Shown in pieces: positions 1-8,942 of a stretch of 64,000 nucleotides of DNA. Made by a program: the position numbers and the translations under genes. The DNA comes from Pseudomonas peli (GTDB lineage Bacteria > Pseudomonadota > Gammaproteobacteria > Pseudomonadales > Pseudomonadaceae), in NCBI RefSeq assembly GCF_900099645.1, contig NZ_FMTL01000002.1, forward strand, positions 994,334-1,058,333, read 5' to 3'. Numbering within the stretch: the stretch's first letter is position 1; each line of letters begins with the position of its first letter. A model generated the notes under the pieces. The model saw only the letters and a list, made by a program, of their open reading frames with translations. It did not search any database and was not told the DNA's origin.

Positions 1-576
1 GTGCAGGATATCCGCGACAGCGGCGTGTCGCTCGATACGCTGCAAAAAGACGTGTCGTCGATTGTCAGCGTGCTCGATGTGATTCGCTCCATCGCCGAGC
101 AGACCAATCTGCTGGCCCTCAACGCGGCCATCGAAGCGGCACGTGCGGGTGAAGCGGGGCGAGGCTTTGCTGTAGTGGCCGACGAGGTGCGCGCGCTGGC
201 CAGCCGTACGCAGCAGAGCACCCAGGAAATTCAGGGGATGATCGACCGCCTGCAAAAGGGCACTCAGGATGCGGTGACGGCGATGCGTCGCTCCAGTGAT
301 GCTGGAGATGTCACCAGCGAGCAAGCTAACCGCGCCGGCACCTCGCTGGATGCCATCGCGCAGTTGATCGGCACCATCAACGCGATGAACGCGCAGATCG
401 CTAGCGCCGCCGAAGAGCAGACCGCAGTGGCCGAAGAGATCAACCGCAGCGTGCACAAGATTGCCGTGGCGGTAGACAGCGTGGCCGACGAAACCCAGCA
501 GGGGGCACAGACCGCGCGCAACCTGGCCGAGCTGGGCGAGCGCCTGGGCGCATTGGTGCGTCAATTCCGCATCTAG
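1..576 (+). CDS. Methyl-accepting chemotaxis protein, C-terminal part (5' end outside window)
   Basis: This is the cytoplasmic signalling domain of a chemoreceptor, which controls CheA through CheW. The open frame runs in from before base 1, so the gtg at position 1 is unlikely to be the start. The conserved hairpin tip is visible (residues about 28-72 of the fragment, with [20 protein letters not shown] and [12 protein letters not shown]), followed by the descending coiled-coil arm ending in VRQFRI. Ligand-binding, membrane and HAMP parts lie upstream of the window, so the ligand cannot be stated. No C-terminal CheR/CheB-docking pentapeptide is present. A strong terminator follows 20 bp after the stop. 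Confidence 0.95.
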   Translation: MQDIRDSGVSLDTLQKDVSSIVSVLDVIRSIAEQTNLLALNAAIEAARAGEAGRGFAVVADEVRALASRTQQSTQEIQGMIDRLQKGTQDAVTAMRRSSDAGDVTSEQANRAGTSLDAIAQLIGTINAMNAQIASAAEEQTAVAEEINRSVHKIAVAVDSVADETQQGAQTARNLAELGERLGALVRQFRI

Positions 577-596
577 CACCTGAGGTAGGCATATAA

Positions 597-622
597 AAAG
601 GGAAGCTTGGCTTCCCTTTTTT
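597..622 (+). terminator. Rho-independent terminator of the chemoreceptor gene
   Basis: The stem GGGAAG / CTTCCC with a short loop is followed by a run of six T. It lies about 20 bp downstream of the stop codon. Confidence 0.85.
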
Positions 623-937
623 ATTGTCATGAGCAGTGTTCTGTCGGCGCAGACCGCAGATAACCGCAGCAGCTTAAAACCAGCAGCGCTATATCCAATA
701 AATATGTAGGGCTGTGGTGAATCAGAGTTTCTTGGACTAGCGTGCATGAATCGCCAGGCTGGCTTGAATGTCGAGCAGCGGCGACACGTTTGGGTACGCG
801 CAGTTACTGCTGCTTCGGCGCGGTGTATGGGCAGTCTCCAGTGGGTGATGGGCTGACTTCGGGTAACAGCTGGAGGGGATTCGTACAACGGCTCGGGTAT
901 GTGGACCCATCGATAACAACAAGATGAGGGACTCACC
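623..937. other. Intergenic region upstream of the esterase gene
   Basis: This 315-bp stretch has no convincing gene; short frames on both strands lack ribosome-binding sites and conserved features. It presumably carries the promoter of the downstream esterase gene, but no clear -35/-10 pair stands out. A GATGAGGG stretch about 10 bp before 938 can serve as ribosome-binding site. Confidence 0.5.
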
Positions 938-2332
938 ATGTCTGTAGCGATAACACTTCGGCGCTGTGCCGCGCCGCTGATGGTTTCGGCCCTGGCAATG
1001 CCGGTGCAGGCCGAGCAGGGCGATTACAACTTCTGGCAAACACTTAGCAACCTAGTGGTTGCACCTGCGGCAGATAACAAGGTCACTCCGGCGCAACGCC
1101 TAGGGCCGTATCCGCTGCTGGCCAACCCGAGCGGTTTCAACAGCGGCTTCAAACCGGCTAACTACTACGCCTGGCAAACCGTGCAAATGGCCCCGCAAAC
1201 CGGCGCCGTGTGTGGCAACGGCTCGCCGTACAAATTCTTCGTCAACCGCGTGCCCAATACCCGCAACACCATCATCTACCTGGAGGGCGGCGGGGCCTGC
1301 TGGGACTACGCTAGTTGCACCGGTCAAAGCGGCATTCGTGGCGCACGTAACCCCGACGGCATTCCCAATGACTACATGAGCCTGCTCAACCCAGGTGCCA
1401 GTCTGGTCAGCCCCTTTGTGGTGCGTCTGCATCCCTGGACGCGCGTGAAAACCCAGAACTGGAATATGGTCTATGTGCCGTATTGCACCGGCGACATCTA
1501 CTCCGGCGATAAGGTCGCGGTCTATGAAGACCCGCAAAGCCAGCAGGCTCCGCTGATCTGGCACCACAACGGACTGCGTAATATGCGGGCGGTGGTAGGC
1601 TGGTTGAAAGACAACCTGCCGCGCCCCACGCAGATGCTGACCACCGGCTGCAGCGCTGGCGGTGCCGGCAGCCTGACCAACTACGCACCAACCCGGCAGG
1701 ACATCGCACCGACGCGCAGCTTCCTGATCAATGACTCCGGGCCGGTGTTCTCGGCCATCAGTGGCGGTGGTAACGAGTCTTATCCGTCCTTGCCGTTGCA
1801 GGGCTTTATCCGCAATGCCTGGGGGCTGGATACCGGGCCGTTGCCATACCTGCAGTCGCGTTTGCCGGGGCTTAACCTGAACAACCTGGGCACCATTTAC
1901 CCGGCGTTGTCGAGCAACCTGGCGGCTGATCGCATGGGTCATACGCACTTCTGGAAGGACCTAAATTACTCGTCCTATTCCTATGAGCGTTTCTACCCGG
2001 AAATCATCAACGCACCGAACCAGGCCGCCAAGGAGGCACTGATTCACGCCAAGTGGGATGTGGACACCAGCAGGCTGCGTAACGAACTGGCCAACCTGCC
2101 GAATGTCGGCGGTTACTTCCCGCAGTACCGTGCGGTTAATGAAAGCCACTGCACCAGCATCATCGAGTTTACCAACGCGGATATTCAGGAGCAGAACCTG
2201 CAGCTGGATGACTTCGTCAATAACGTGATGAATGGCAGCGGCCCGGTATTGGATGCCTCTGAGCAGAGCGACACCGCCGACCGCAACAAACCCTTCAACC
2301 TGCTTTACTACGCACTCGACCAACTGTTGTAA
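938..2332 (+). CDS. Pectin-acetylesterase (PAE/Notum-like) family secreted hydrolase
   Basis: A 464-aa alpha/beta-hydrolase-like carboxylesterase of the pectinacetylesterase/Notum family. An N-terminal Sec signal peptide ends near residue 26 (AMPVQA). Family landmarks follow: the oxyanion region IIYLEGGGACWDYASC, the nucleophile motif TTGCSAGGAGS, and a C-terminal ESHCTS segment that can supply the catalytic His. Bacterial members are poorly characterised, so pectin should not be assumed as substrate; an extracytoplasmic deacetylase or lipase-like role is all that can be inferred. The gene stands alone and converges on the next gene across a hairpin. Confidence 0.8.
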   Translation: MSVAITLRRCAAPLMVSALAMPVQAEQGDYNFWQTLSNLVVAPAADNKVTPAQRLGPYPLLANPSGFNSGFKPANYYAWQTVQMAPQTGAVCGNGSPYKFFVNRVPNTRNTIIYLEGGGACWDYASCTGQSGIRGARNPDGIPNDYMSLLNPGASLVSPFVVRLHPWTRVKTQNWNMVYVPYCTGDIYSGDKVAVYEDPQSQQAPLIWHHNGLRNMRAVVGWLKDNLPRPTQMLTTGCSAGGAGSLTNYAPTRQDIAPTRSFLINDSGPVFSAISGGGNESYPSLPLQGFIRNAWGLDTGPLPYLQSRLPGLNLNNLGTIYPALSSNLAADRMGHTHFWKDLNYSSYSYERFYPEIINAPNQAAKEALIHAKWDVDTSRLRNELANLPNVGGYFPQYRAVNESHCTSIIEFTNADIQEQNLQLDDFVNNVMNGSGPVLDASEQSDTADRNKPFNLLYYALDQLL

Positions 2333-2342
2333 CGCTATAGCT

Positions 2343-2367
2343 CGACCTGAGCAGTCTGCTCAGGTCG
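2343..2367. terminator. Bidirectional hairpin between convergent genes
   Basis: A perfect 11-bp stem (CGACCTGAGCA / TGCTCAGGTCG) with a 3-nt loop lies between the stops of the esterase gene and the convergent membrane-protein gene. The T-tract is weak on both sides, so termination is inferred from position and stem strength. Confidence 0.6.
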
Positions 2368-2369
2368 GG

Positions 2370-3008
2370 TTATTGATAGTGTTGTTCGCGCGCCTGCTGC
2401 AGGCGTTGGCGCAGGTACTCATCGCGGCTCAAACCATCGGGAAAGCTGTCCATGCTCAGGACTTCCTCAACGATGCGCTTCTCATCGGTCTTGTAACGAC
2501 GAAACTCGGCGCTAGGTGTAGCTGCCTTGGCTTCGCGCTCGGCGCTAATCGCCTTGTAGCGGGCGACCAATGCGGCGGCCTGATCCTTCTGCGCTTGTTC
2601 ATCGCCAGTGGTGAGCTGAATCAGCCCCAGCTGCAGTAACAGCGACTCACTCATGGCCAGTTCACTGCGTAGCTCGTAAGTTTCGATCTGTTGACGCAAG
2701 ACCTGCGCCTGGCTTTCACGTTGTGCGGGGGACAGCTCGGCGGCGCCGCTGACAAAACTGCGGTACGCCTGATGGAACGCCAGGCGTTGCTCCTGGTTTT
2801 TTACGGCGGGGTTTTGCAGCAGCTCGTGCAACTGCGCCTCGGTGGGCATCGGCGTTGCTGGGCTAACGCCCGAGAGCACGCTGGTGGAATTGTCGGCCTG
2901 ACTGGCCTGCGCAACACCCTGCGGCTCGCTGTGCAGGCGCCAATACAAGGTGCCGAGCACCGCAATCAGCACCAGCCCACCACCTACTAGAAGAGGTTTT
3001 CCCTGCAC
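2370..3008 (-). CDS. Uncharacterised membrane-anchored helical protein
   Basis: 212 aa. One N-terminal transmembrane segment (about residues 5-24) is followed by a low-complexity linker and a long, charged, Gln-rich helical periplasmic part. The overall plan (N-terminal anchor, variable linker, extended helices) recalls lipase chaperones (LifO/LimK) or the phospholipase accessory protein PlcR, but the lipase-chaperone signature is not visible and it is shorter than the usual 300+ residues of that family. The convergent neighbour is a secreted esterase, which makes an accessory role tempting but unproven. Function unknown. Confidence 0.7.
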   Translation of the reverse strand: MQGKPLLVGGGLVLIAVLGTLYWRLHSEPQGVAQASQADNSTSVLSGVSPATPMPTEAQLHELLQNPAVKNQEQRLAFHQAYRSFVSGAAELSPAQRESQAQVLRQQIETYELRSELAMSESLLLQLGLIQLTTGDEQAQKDQAAALVARYKAISAEREAKAATPSAEFRRYKTDEKRIVEEVLSMDSFPDGLSRDEYLRQRLQQAREQHYQ

Positions 3009-3067
3009 CGGCTATCTCCTGAATGACGCCGCACCGTGCGGCGTTTTCAGCTTAGACCAGCCTGCAT

Positions 3068-3556
3068 TCAGCGCTTCTTGCTGACCCAGGCCCAAAGCAT
3101 TTCACACTGGATCGGCTGGATACCGGCTTCATCGGTCACCGTCACGGCAACCAGCACTTCGCCTTTTTCCTGGGTGTGAATGGCTTGAATCTGCTCGGGT
3201 GTCAGGCTTGCCACGGCGCGTAAGCTACCGGTAGCACGCTTGAGGTAGTCGACCTTGAGGCTTTTGATCAGCGGCAGTTTGTCATCGGGCACGTTCATGC
3301 CGACCAGAAAACCCGTAGCGGATTCAGCCAGCAGCGCCATGGCGGCGGCATGCACACCTTTGATGTGGTTCTGCACTTTGCGCTTATTGGCGATGCTCAT
3401 CACCGCCTGCTGCTGGGTCAGCGTATGCACGCGCACCTTGGCGGTGCCAGCGAACTTCACCTGGGAGCCAAATAGCAGCGACAGCGCCGGGCTTTGCAGG
3501 GCCGTAGGAAGTTGCTGGATTTTGCCGACGATACGGCTCAAGCGATTGCTGGACAT
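3068..3556 (-). CDS. DUF4442 hotdog-fold thioesterase-like protein
   Basis: 162 aa with the start taken at MSSNRLSRIVGK, where conservation should begin; an upstream in-frame start would add 27 residues of unlikely sequence. The middle part (VQNHIKGVHAAAMALLAES) carries the hotdog-family pattern in which a long helix follows the conserved N/H-G-V-H element, as in PaaI/YiiD-type thioesterases. It probably hydrolyses an acyl-CoA or related thioester, substrate unknown. It lies downstream of phoX behind a strong hairpin, so it probably has its own promoter. Confidence 0.75.
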   Translation of the reverse strand: MSSNRLSRIVGKIQQLPTALQSPALSLLFGSQVKFAGTAKVRVHTLTQQQAVMSIANKRKVQNHIKGVHAAAMALLAESATGFLVGMNVPDDKLPLIKSLKVDYLKRATGSLRAVASLTPEQIQAIHTQEKGEVLVAVTVTDEAGIQPIQCEMLWAWVSKKR

Positions 3557-3610
3557 GCTGATGCTCTTTGCGCAAAGGAGAGGGAAGGGCATGAGTCTGT
3601 CACAGTGAAA

Positions 3611-3638
3611 TGTGACCGGCCAGGGCTGGCCGGTCACA
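3611..3638 (-). terminator. Hairpin terminator after phoX
   Basis: A perfect 12-bp stem (TGTGACCGGCCA / TGGCCGGTCACA) with a 4-nt loop begins about 15 bp past the phoX stop; a short T run follows on the minus strand. Confidence 0.7.
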
Positions 3639-3652
3639 TAATAGCCAGTCGC

Positions 3653-5653
3653 TTAGAGCAAGCGACGGCCGTCTTCGCGGGTGATGATCACAGTGGCCGA
3701 GCGCGGACGCTGACCGGGGCCATCGGGCCAGGTGCTGAGCAGGTTGGTCGCCGTTGAGCCTTCGCCCGGGTGCTGGATATTGACGAACAGGGTGCGGAAG
3801 TCCGGGGTCGCGGTAATGCCGGTTACTTCGGCGCCGACAGGACCCACCAGGAAACGCTTCAGCTCACCGGTGCGTGGCTCGGCCACCAGCATCTGGTTGT
3901 TGCCGAATGGACCACTGCTTAATTGGCTGCCGCTCATGTCGGTCTGAATCCATAGCCGGCCTTCCTCGTCGAACCACAGCCCGTCGGGGCTGGCCAGGCG
4001 ATTATCTGCCGTCAGCGGTTTACCGTTCGGGCCGATGCTGTCGGCTTCCGGGCCTGCCAGCATAAACAGACTCCAGGCAAACTGACGACCGGCGTAATCC
4101 TTGCACAGCTCACGCCAGCGGATGATATGACCGAACGCGTTAGCGGGGCGCGGATTGGCAGCATCGACGCTGGTCCGGGCACTGTTGTTGGTCAGGGTGA
4201 AATACACCTCGCCGTTGTCCGGGTTGACCGCGCCCCATTCCGGGCGATCCATCTTGGTGGCGCCAACCACGTCAGCTGCCAGGCGAGTATTGATCAATAC
4301 CTCACCTTGGTCGGCAAAACTCACTCCAGCAGCCTTGCAGGCTTGCTGGAATTTCTTGTCGTAGATATCCAGCGCCAGCCATTCACCCTTGCCGCTGGCG
4401 TCGAAGCGCGCGACATACAGTGTGCCTTCGTCGAGCAAGCGGCCATTGCTGCGCCCTGGGCGGTATTTGTCGCGGCTGACGTATTTGTAGATGTACTCGT
4501 TCTGTGAATCGTCGCCGGAGTAGCACACTACAGGGCGGCCTGATTTCACCGGGGCGAACACCAGGCCTTCGTGGGCAAAGCGACCGAGCGCCGTGCGCTT
4601 GACCGGGACTGATTCCGGTGCGAACGGATCAATTTCGACGATCCAGCCAAAGTGGTTGGGTTCGTTGCGATAGTCCGCGCTGGCGGTGGTGGTGGTACGC
4701 GTGGCATCGAAACGCTCGAACTCATCACCCTTGAGGTGATCCCAGCCGTAGCGGCTGCTGCTGCGCAGGCCATAGCGGCTCAGCTCGCGCGGCAAGTCAG
4801 TGTCGCGGCTGGCAAAGTAGCCGGCCCAGTTCTCTTCGCAGGTCAGGTAGGTGCCCCATGGGGTAAAACCGTGTGAGCAATTGTTCAAAGTGCCGCGCGT
4901 TGCCGTGCCTTTTGGGCTGTAACGGGTTTTCAATAGCGCATGGCCGCGCGCCGGGCCGCTGATCTGCATGGGCGTAGCGCCGGTGATTCGGCGGTTTCTG
5001 GCGCTCGGCAATACCGCCCATTCGCCATTCAGGCCGCGGCGTACTTCCACCACGGAAACGCCGTGGGCGTTGATTTCCTTGCGCACTTCTTCGGCGCTGC
5101 TGCGTTTGCCGGCCACCAGGGTCGGGCCATTGGGGTGCAGCAGGGGTGCATCGATGTATTCGTGGTTGAGTACCAGCAGGCCGTGATCGCTTTTCTTTCC
5201 GCCGCGCTGTGCGTCAATCGGGAAGAAATGCATGCCGTCATGGTGCATGCCCAGTTGCTCGGCCTGATCCTGGGCGCTGTTGCTGCCGTCACTCAGGTAG
5301 GCCGGGTAATTACCGGTGATCGGCGTACCCCAAGGGATAAAGGGGGTGGCACGGTAACCGGTCGGTACGCTGATGCTGTCTAAGCGGTTGGTCGCTATAG
5401 CCGTGAAGGGCAGCTTGCTGCGCGGTCTAAAGTGCAGTTTTTCCAGGCCTTTGGCGGCTGGCTCTGCTGCCACCGCGGCGCCAGGCATAACACTGCCGAG
5501 AAACGCCAGGGTGCCGAGCGCTGCACCGGCGGCCAGCACCTGCCTACGGCCTACGCCGTCGATCAGCTGATTGATATGCGGGTTATCGGACGCATTGCTG
5601 GGCAATTCATCGCCATTGCCGAACAGCACTGAGTTGTCATTATTCTGGCTCAT
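3653..5653 (-). CDS. phoX: PhoX-type alkaline phosphatase, Tat-exported
   Basis: 666 aa. The start is set at MSQNNDNSVLFGN because GGAG lies 6 nt upstream; an upstream start would add 29 poorly conserved residues. A twin-arginine signal occurs at about residues 40-68 (GRRQVLAAGAALGTLAF, then AAVAAEPA), so the folded enzyme is exported by Tat. Conserved PhoX blocks include NCSHGFTPWGTYLTCEENW, RFAHEGLVF and the Asp/Glu-rich motif LASPDGLWFDEEGRLWIQTD. Family enzymes bind Ca2+ (and Fe) and release phosphate from phosphomonoesters in the periplasm, normally under PhoB control. No PHO box was identified upstream, so that control is not shown here. Single gene with its own terminator. Confidence 0.92.
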   Translation of the reverse strand: MSQNNDNSVLFGNGDELPSNASDNPHINQLIDGVGRRQVLAAGAALGTLAFLGSVMPGAAVAAEPAAKGLEKLHFRPRSKLPFTAIATNRLDSISVPTGYRATPFIPWGTPITGNYPAYLSDGSNSAQDQAEQLGMHHDGMHFFPIDAQRGGKKSDHGLLVLNHEYIDAPLLHPNGPTLVAGKRSSAEEVRKEINAHGVSVVEVRRGLNGEWAVLPSARNRRITGATPMQISGPARGHALLKTRYSPKGTATRGTLNNCSHGFTPWGTYLTCEENWAGYFASRDTDLPRELSRYGLRSSSRYGWDHLKGDEFERFDATRTTTTASADYRNEPNHFGWIVEIDPFAPESVPVKRTALGRFAHEGLVFAPVKSGRPVVCYSGDDSQNEYIYKYVSRDKYRPGRSNGRLLDEGTLYVARFDASGKGEWLALDIYDKKFQQACKAAGVSFADQGEVLINTRLAADVVGATKMDRPEWGAVNPDNGEVYFTLTNNSARTSVDAANPRPANAFGHIIRWRELCKDYAGRQFAWSLFMLAGPEADSIGPNGKPLTADNRLASPDGLWFDEEGRLWIQTDMSGSQLSSGPFGNNQMLVAEPRTGELKRFLVGPVGAEVTGITATPDFRTLFVNIQHPGEGSTATNLLSTWPDGPGQRPRSATVIITREDGRRLL

Positions 5654-5770
5654 GCAGGCTCCTTGGATTAATCGACGGGTGTCTGACGCTATCCAAGGAA
5701 ATTGACGTAAACATGACAGCGGTTGTGCGAAAGCGCACAAAACCGGAAGAAGGGCGAATCGCGGGCAAAA

Positions 5771-5846
5771 AATGGCCGGGAGCCATTTTTTAACGTCGTA
5801 CAGCGACGGCTAGAAGGGTGGCCGCCATGGATGGCCGGCCATAAAA
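5771..5846. repeat. Dispersed intergenic repeat, copy 1
   Basis: About 75 bp of imperfect small palindromes (AATGGC..GCCATT, ACGTCG..CGACGG, then GCCATGGATGGC). It closely matches the copy at 36187-36262, in the same orientation and in the same position relative to a terminator hairpin. It has no coding capacity and looks like a REP-class or non-autonomous miniature element. Confidence 0.7.
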
Positions 5847-5876
5847 AAATCCCAGCATTTCTGCTGGGATTTTTTT
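5843..5876 (-). terminator. Rho-independent terminator of aceA
   Basis: The stem TCCCAGCA / TGCTGGGA is flanked by A and T runs, so it can work in both directions. It starts about 45 bp beyond the aceA stop. Confidence 0.9.
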
Positions 5877-5921
5877 AACACCCTCAACCTTGATCGTGGC
5901 CTCGGTTGAGTGAGCCGGTTC

Positions 5922-7517
5922 TTAGCTGAACTGGTTCATGGTGTTGTCTTTGCCGCCGGCTTTCAGGGCCGCTTCACCAGCGAAGTACTCTTTGTGAGCG
6001 TCGCCGATGTCGGAACCGGACATGTTCTGGTGCTTAACGCAGGCGATACCTTGACGGATTTCCTGACGCTGAACGCCTTTCACGTAGGCCAGCATGCCTT
6101 GGTCTGCGAAGTAACCTTTGGCCAAGTTGTCGGTGGACAGCGCGGCGGTGTGGTAGGTCGGCAGAGTGATCAGGTGGTGGAAGATGCCGGCGTTGGCCGA
6201 ACCATCGCGCTGGAAGGTACGGATCTTCTCGTCAGCAACCTGAGCCAGTTCGGTTTCGTCGTACTCGACGCTCATCAGCTTGGCGCGGTCGTAGGCGGAA
6301 ACATCCTTGCCTTCGGCTACGAATGCATCGTAAGCCTGCTGACGGAAGTTCAGGGTCCAGTTGAACGATGGGCTGTTGTTGTAAACCAGCTTGGCGTTCG
6401 GGATGACCTTACGGATTTCATCAACCATGCCTTTGATCTGGCCGACGTGTGGCTTCTCGGTTTCGATCCACAGCATGTCAGCGCCGTTCTGCAGCGAGGT
6501 GATGCTGTCCAGTACGCAGCGCGCTTCACCGGTACCAGCACGGAACTGGAACAGGTTGGATGGCAGACGCTTAGGACGCAGCAGCTTGCCTTCACGGTTC
6601 AGAACCACGTCGCCGTTCTTCAGGTCGGCAGGGGAGACTTCTTCGCAATCCAGGAAGGAGTTGTACTGGTCGCCCAGGTCGCCCGGCTGGTTGGTAACAG
6701 CGATCTGCTTGGTCAGGCCAGCACCCAGGGAGTCGGTACGCGCAACGATCACGCCGTTGTCGATGCCCAGCTCGAGGAATGCGTAGCGAACAGCGTTGAT
6801 CTTGGCCAGGAAGTCGGCGTGAGGGACGGTTACTTTACCGTCCTGGTGGCCGCACTGCTTCTCATCGGAAACCTGGTTTTCGATCTGGATGCAGCAAGCA
6901 CCCGCTTCGATCATCTTCTTAGCCAGCAGGTAGGTGGCTTCCGGGTTACCGAAACCAGCGTCGATGTCGGCGATGATTGGTACTACGTGAGTTTCGTAGT
7001 TGTCGATCTGGTTCTGCAGGTCAGCAGCTTTGGCGTTGTCGCCAGCAGCGCGGGCAGCGTCCAGAGCGGTGAACAGCAGGTCCAGCTCACGGGCATCAGC
7101 CTGGCGCAGGAAGGTGTACAGCTCTTCGATCAGGCCGGAAACCGAGGTTTTCTCGTGCATGGACTGATCCGGCAGCGGACCGAAATCCGAACGCAGAGCA
7201 GCAACCATCCAGCCCGACAGGTAGAGGTAGCGCTTGTTGGTAGTCTTCAGGTGCTTCTTGATCGAAATCAGCTTCTGCTGACCGATGAAACCATGCCAGC
7301 AGCCCAGGGACTGGGTGTAGACGGAGGAGTCAGCATCGTACTCAGCCATGTCTTTGCGCATGATGTCGGCAGTGTACTGAGCGATTTCCAGACCGGTTTT
7401 GAAGCGGTTCTGGGCGCGCATGCGGGCCACGGACTCAGGGTCAATAGCGCTCCAGCTGCTGCCTGCGGCGGCTTTAAGGGCGGCTACGGCTTTGATGTCG
7501 TTTTGATAAGCTGACAT
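5922..7517 (-). CDS. aceA: Isocitrate lyase
   Basis: 531 aa. It cleaves isocitrate to glyoxylate and succinate, the first step of the glyoxylate shunt. The start is MSAYQNDIK, with GAAGG 8 nt upstream; the open frame runs 72 codons further but without a plausible start. The length and the QCGH active-site loop (catalytic Cys in DEKQCGHQDGKV) are those of the long proteobacterial class typical of pseudomonads, which differs from the shorter E. coli enzyme with KKCGH. Other landmarks are the metal-binding segment IPIIADIDAGFGNPEATYLLAKK and the C-terminal KGYFADQGMLAYVKGVQRQE. Both isocitrate dehydrogenases that compete for its substrate are encoded 8-12 kb away in this window. Confidence 0.97.
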   Translation of the reverse strand: MSAYQNDIKAVAALKAAAGSSWSAIDPESVARMRAQNRFKTGLEIAQYTADIMRKDMAEYDADSSVYTQSLGCWHGFIGQQKLISIKKHLKTTNKRYLYLSGWMVAALRSDFGPLPDQSMHEKTSVSGLIEELYTFLRQADARELDLLFTALDAARAAGDNAKAADLQNQIDNYETHVVPIIADIDAGFGNPEATYLLAKKMIEAGACCIQIENQVSDEKQCGHQDGKVTVPHADFLAKINAVRYAFLELGIDNGVIVARTDSLGAGLTKQIAVTNQPGDLGDQYNSFLDCEEVSPADLKNGDVVLNREGKLLRPKRLPSNLFQFRAGTGEARCVLDSITSLQNGADMLWIETEKPHVGQIKGMVDEIRKVIPNAKLVYNNSPSFNWTLNFRQQAYDAFVAEGKDVSAYDRAKLMSVEYDETELAQVADEKIRTFQRDGSANAGIFHHLITLPTYHTAALSTDNLAKGYFADQGMLAYVKGVQRQEIRQGIACVKHQNMSGSDIGDAHKEYFAGEAALKAGGKDNTMNQFS

Positions 7518-8132
7518 GGTCAATCCTTCAAAGTATGTGTTTGGTTGAGCACCGACTTCCCCACTGAACACCTGTGTTGCTGGAGGTTGTTGTAGCCAAC
7601 TGCAGAACGCCGAGACATCGACTTGAGACGGAATTGATCCGGGAGGAGGGTGACGAGCTAAACAGTTCGCGGCTTCAGCTGTTACAAATGAGCGGGTCAT
7701 TTGATGCTTATCGGACGTGAGCCCGTAAACCATTCAACTTGCTGCGCACTGTGGCTAAACGCTTCCCCGTCCCTCAGGACAACTTCGTTCCAGTCGCAAT
7801 CTCATCGAACGGCCTTGTGGGCTTTACAACGCAAATCGGCTCGGACGGTAAGTTGGAGCGCGATTCGGAGGGCCTTTAAGCACCTCTGATTAGCGGGAGC
7901 GGGGCCATCATGCCTCTGCCAAAAGTGTTCGTCAATTATTTTGTAGTGCTTTTCGTATGACTACTACATAAATCCAAAAACGACTGACAAGTCAGCTTTA
8001 CGGCTCTATCCGGCGGCTTGCGGGGTTGGCCAATGGCTGCGAGGTATTTGCTTTGCGGCAGCGGCGAAGATCAACCGATGAGCGGTTATCGGCACTGGGC
8101 CAGGGCGTCCCAGTGCGAGGGGGCTGCGAGGT
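7518..8132. other. Long intergenic region upstream of aceA
   Basis: 615 bp without a credible gene; the open frames present are short and lack ribosome-binding sites. It contains a candidate minus-strand promoter (7907-7935) and, near the left end on the minus strand, a GC-rich hairpin (8092-8116, stem GCACTGGG / CCCAGTGC) just past the stop of the secretin-like gene. The rest is presumably the aceA leader or control region. Confidence 0.5.
7907..7935 (-). promoter_or_regulatory. Candidate sigma-70 promoter upstream of aceA
   Basis: Read on the minus strand, TTGACG (7935-7930) is separated by 17 bp from CATGAT (7912-7907). Spacing is ideal and the -35 is strong, but the -10 is only 4 of 6 and the site would give a leader of nearly 390 nt. 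Confidence 0.3.
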
Positions 8133-8942
8133 TTAGTTCACCACGTCGACTTTGACACGCATGCTCATGTCTTCGCGGCCCTGGGTCGAGCGATGTCGCA
8201 TAAAGTCGCCTTGCTCGCCCTGGCTCTGCTCGCTAACGCCGCCAATGTTGATCCACTCGCCCACCCGCCCGCTGACCCGCGTATCGGTACTTTGCACATC
8301 AATGGCGCCCGCTTGCGATTGGCTGAGGCGGTCACGGTTGCTGCTGATGTTGATGTGCACCAACTCGCCACTGAGGCTGGCTGTGACGTAAAAACCACGG
8401 GTTACATTGCGGTATTGAGTGTTGCTGTAGGGCTGGCCATAGGCATCACGCCCGCGGGTAGTCAGCGGCACGCTCTGACCAACCTGGATTAAAGCAGGGT
8501 AGCCCTCGGTGGCCTGCACCTGCTGAGTACCACCGCTACGGCTGTCGGTGCTGCGGCGGATGATGCGCACCTGATCGCGGCCATTGATTTCACCCTGGCC
8601 GATCTGCACCTCGGCATCGCCCGCGCTGATCGTGCCGTCGGCGCGGTAGCCGCGATCGGACTGGAAGCCTGATTCATTGGTGTCGACGCTGATCAGCAGG
8701 CGCCGTGGCTCGGTATCGAGTTGCTGCAGCAGGGCGCGCACTTCGGCAATCTTCGCCGGTTCAGCATTGACGATCAGCTGGTTACCATAGGCGTTGACCT
8801 TGCCCTCATGGCCGAGCACCGATTGCACCACGCTGAGTACCTCATCAGCCGTGCGGAAATTCAGCGGAATCACTTCGGTAGCGGCGCTTAGGGACAGGCT
8901 ACAACTCAACAGCGCGGCGGCGAGCAGGGCGCGAACCTTCAT
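8133..8942 (-). CDS. Periplasmic protein with secretin N-terminal domain
   Basis: 269 aa. A Sec signal peptide (MKVRALLAAALLSCSLSLSA) is followed by an N1/NolW-like secretin domain: IPLNFRTADEVLSVVQSVLG, LIVNAEPAKIAEVRALLQQLD. The beta-barrel gate of true type II/III or pilus secretins is absent; the remaining 170 residues are a polar, beta-rich region (TRGFYVTASLSGELVHINIS). It is therefore a solitary secretin-N-domain protein of unknown role. Its start overlaps the stop of the upstream gene (ATGA), so the two are translationally coupled. Confidence 0.8.
   Translation of the reverse strand: MKVRALLAAALLSCSLSLSAATEVIPLNFRTADEVLSVVQSVLGHEGKVNAYGNQLIVNAEPAKIAEVRALLQQLDTEPRRLLISVDTNESGFQSDRGYRADGTISAGDAEVQIGQGEINGRDQVRIIRRSTDSRSGGTQQVQATEGYPALIQVGQSVPLTTRGRDAYGQPYSNTQYRNVTRGFYVTASLSGELVHINISSNRDRLSQSQAGAIDVQSTDTRVSGRVGEWINIGGVSEQSQGEQGDFMRHRSTQGREDMSMRVKVDVVN

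Noticed and set aside
5910..7514. A 534-codon open frame antisense to aceA
   Set aside because: It lies entirely opposite a highly conserved enzyme gene, has no family similarity and results from codon bias in the GC-rich gene.
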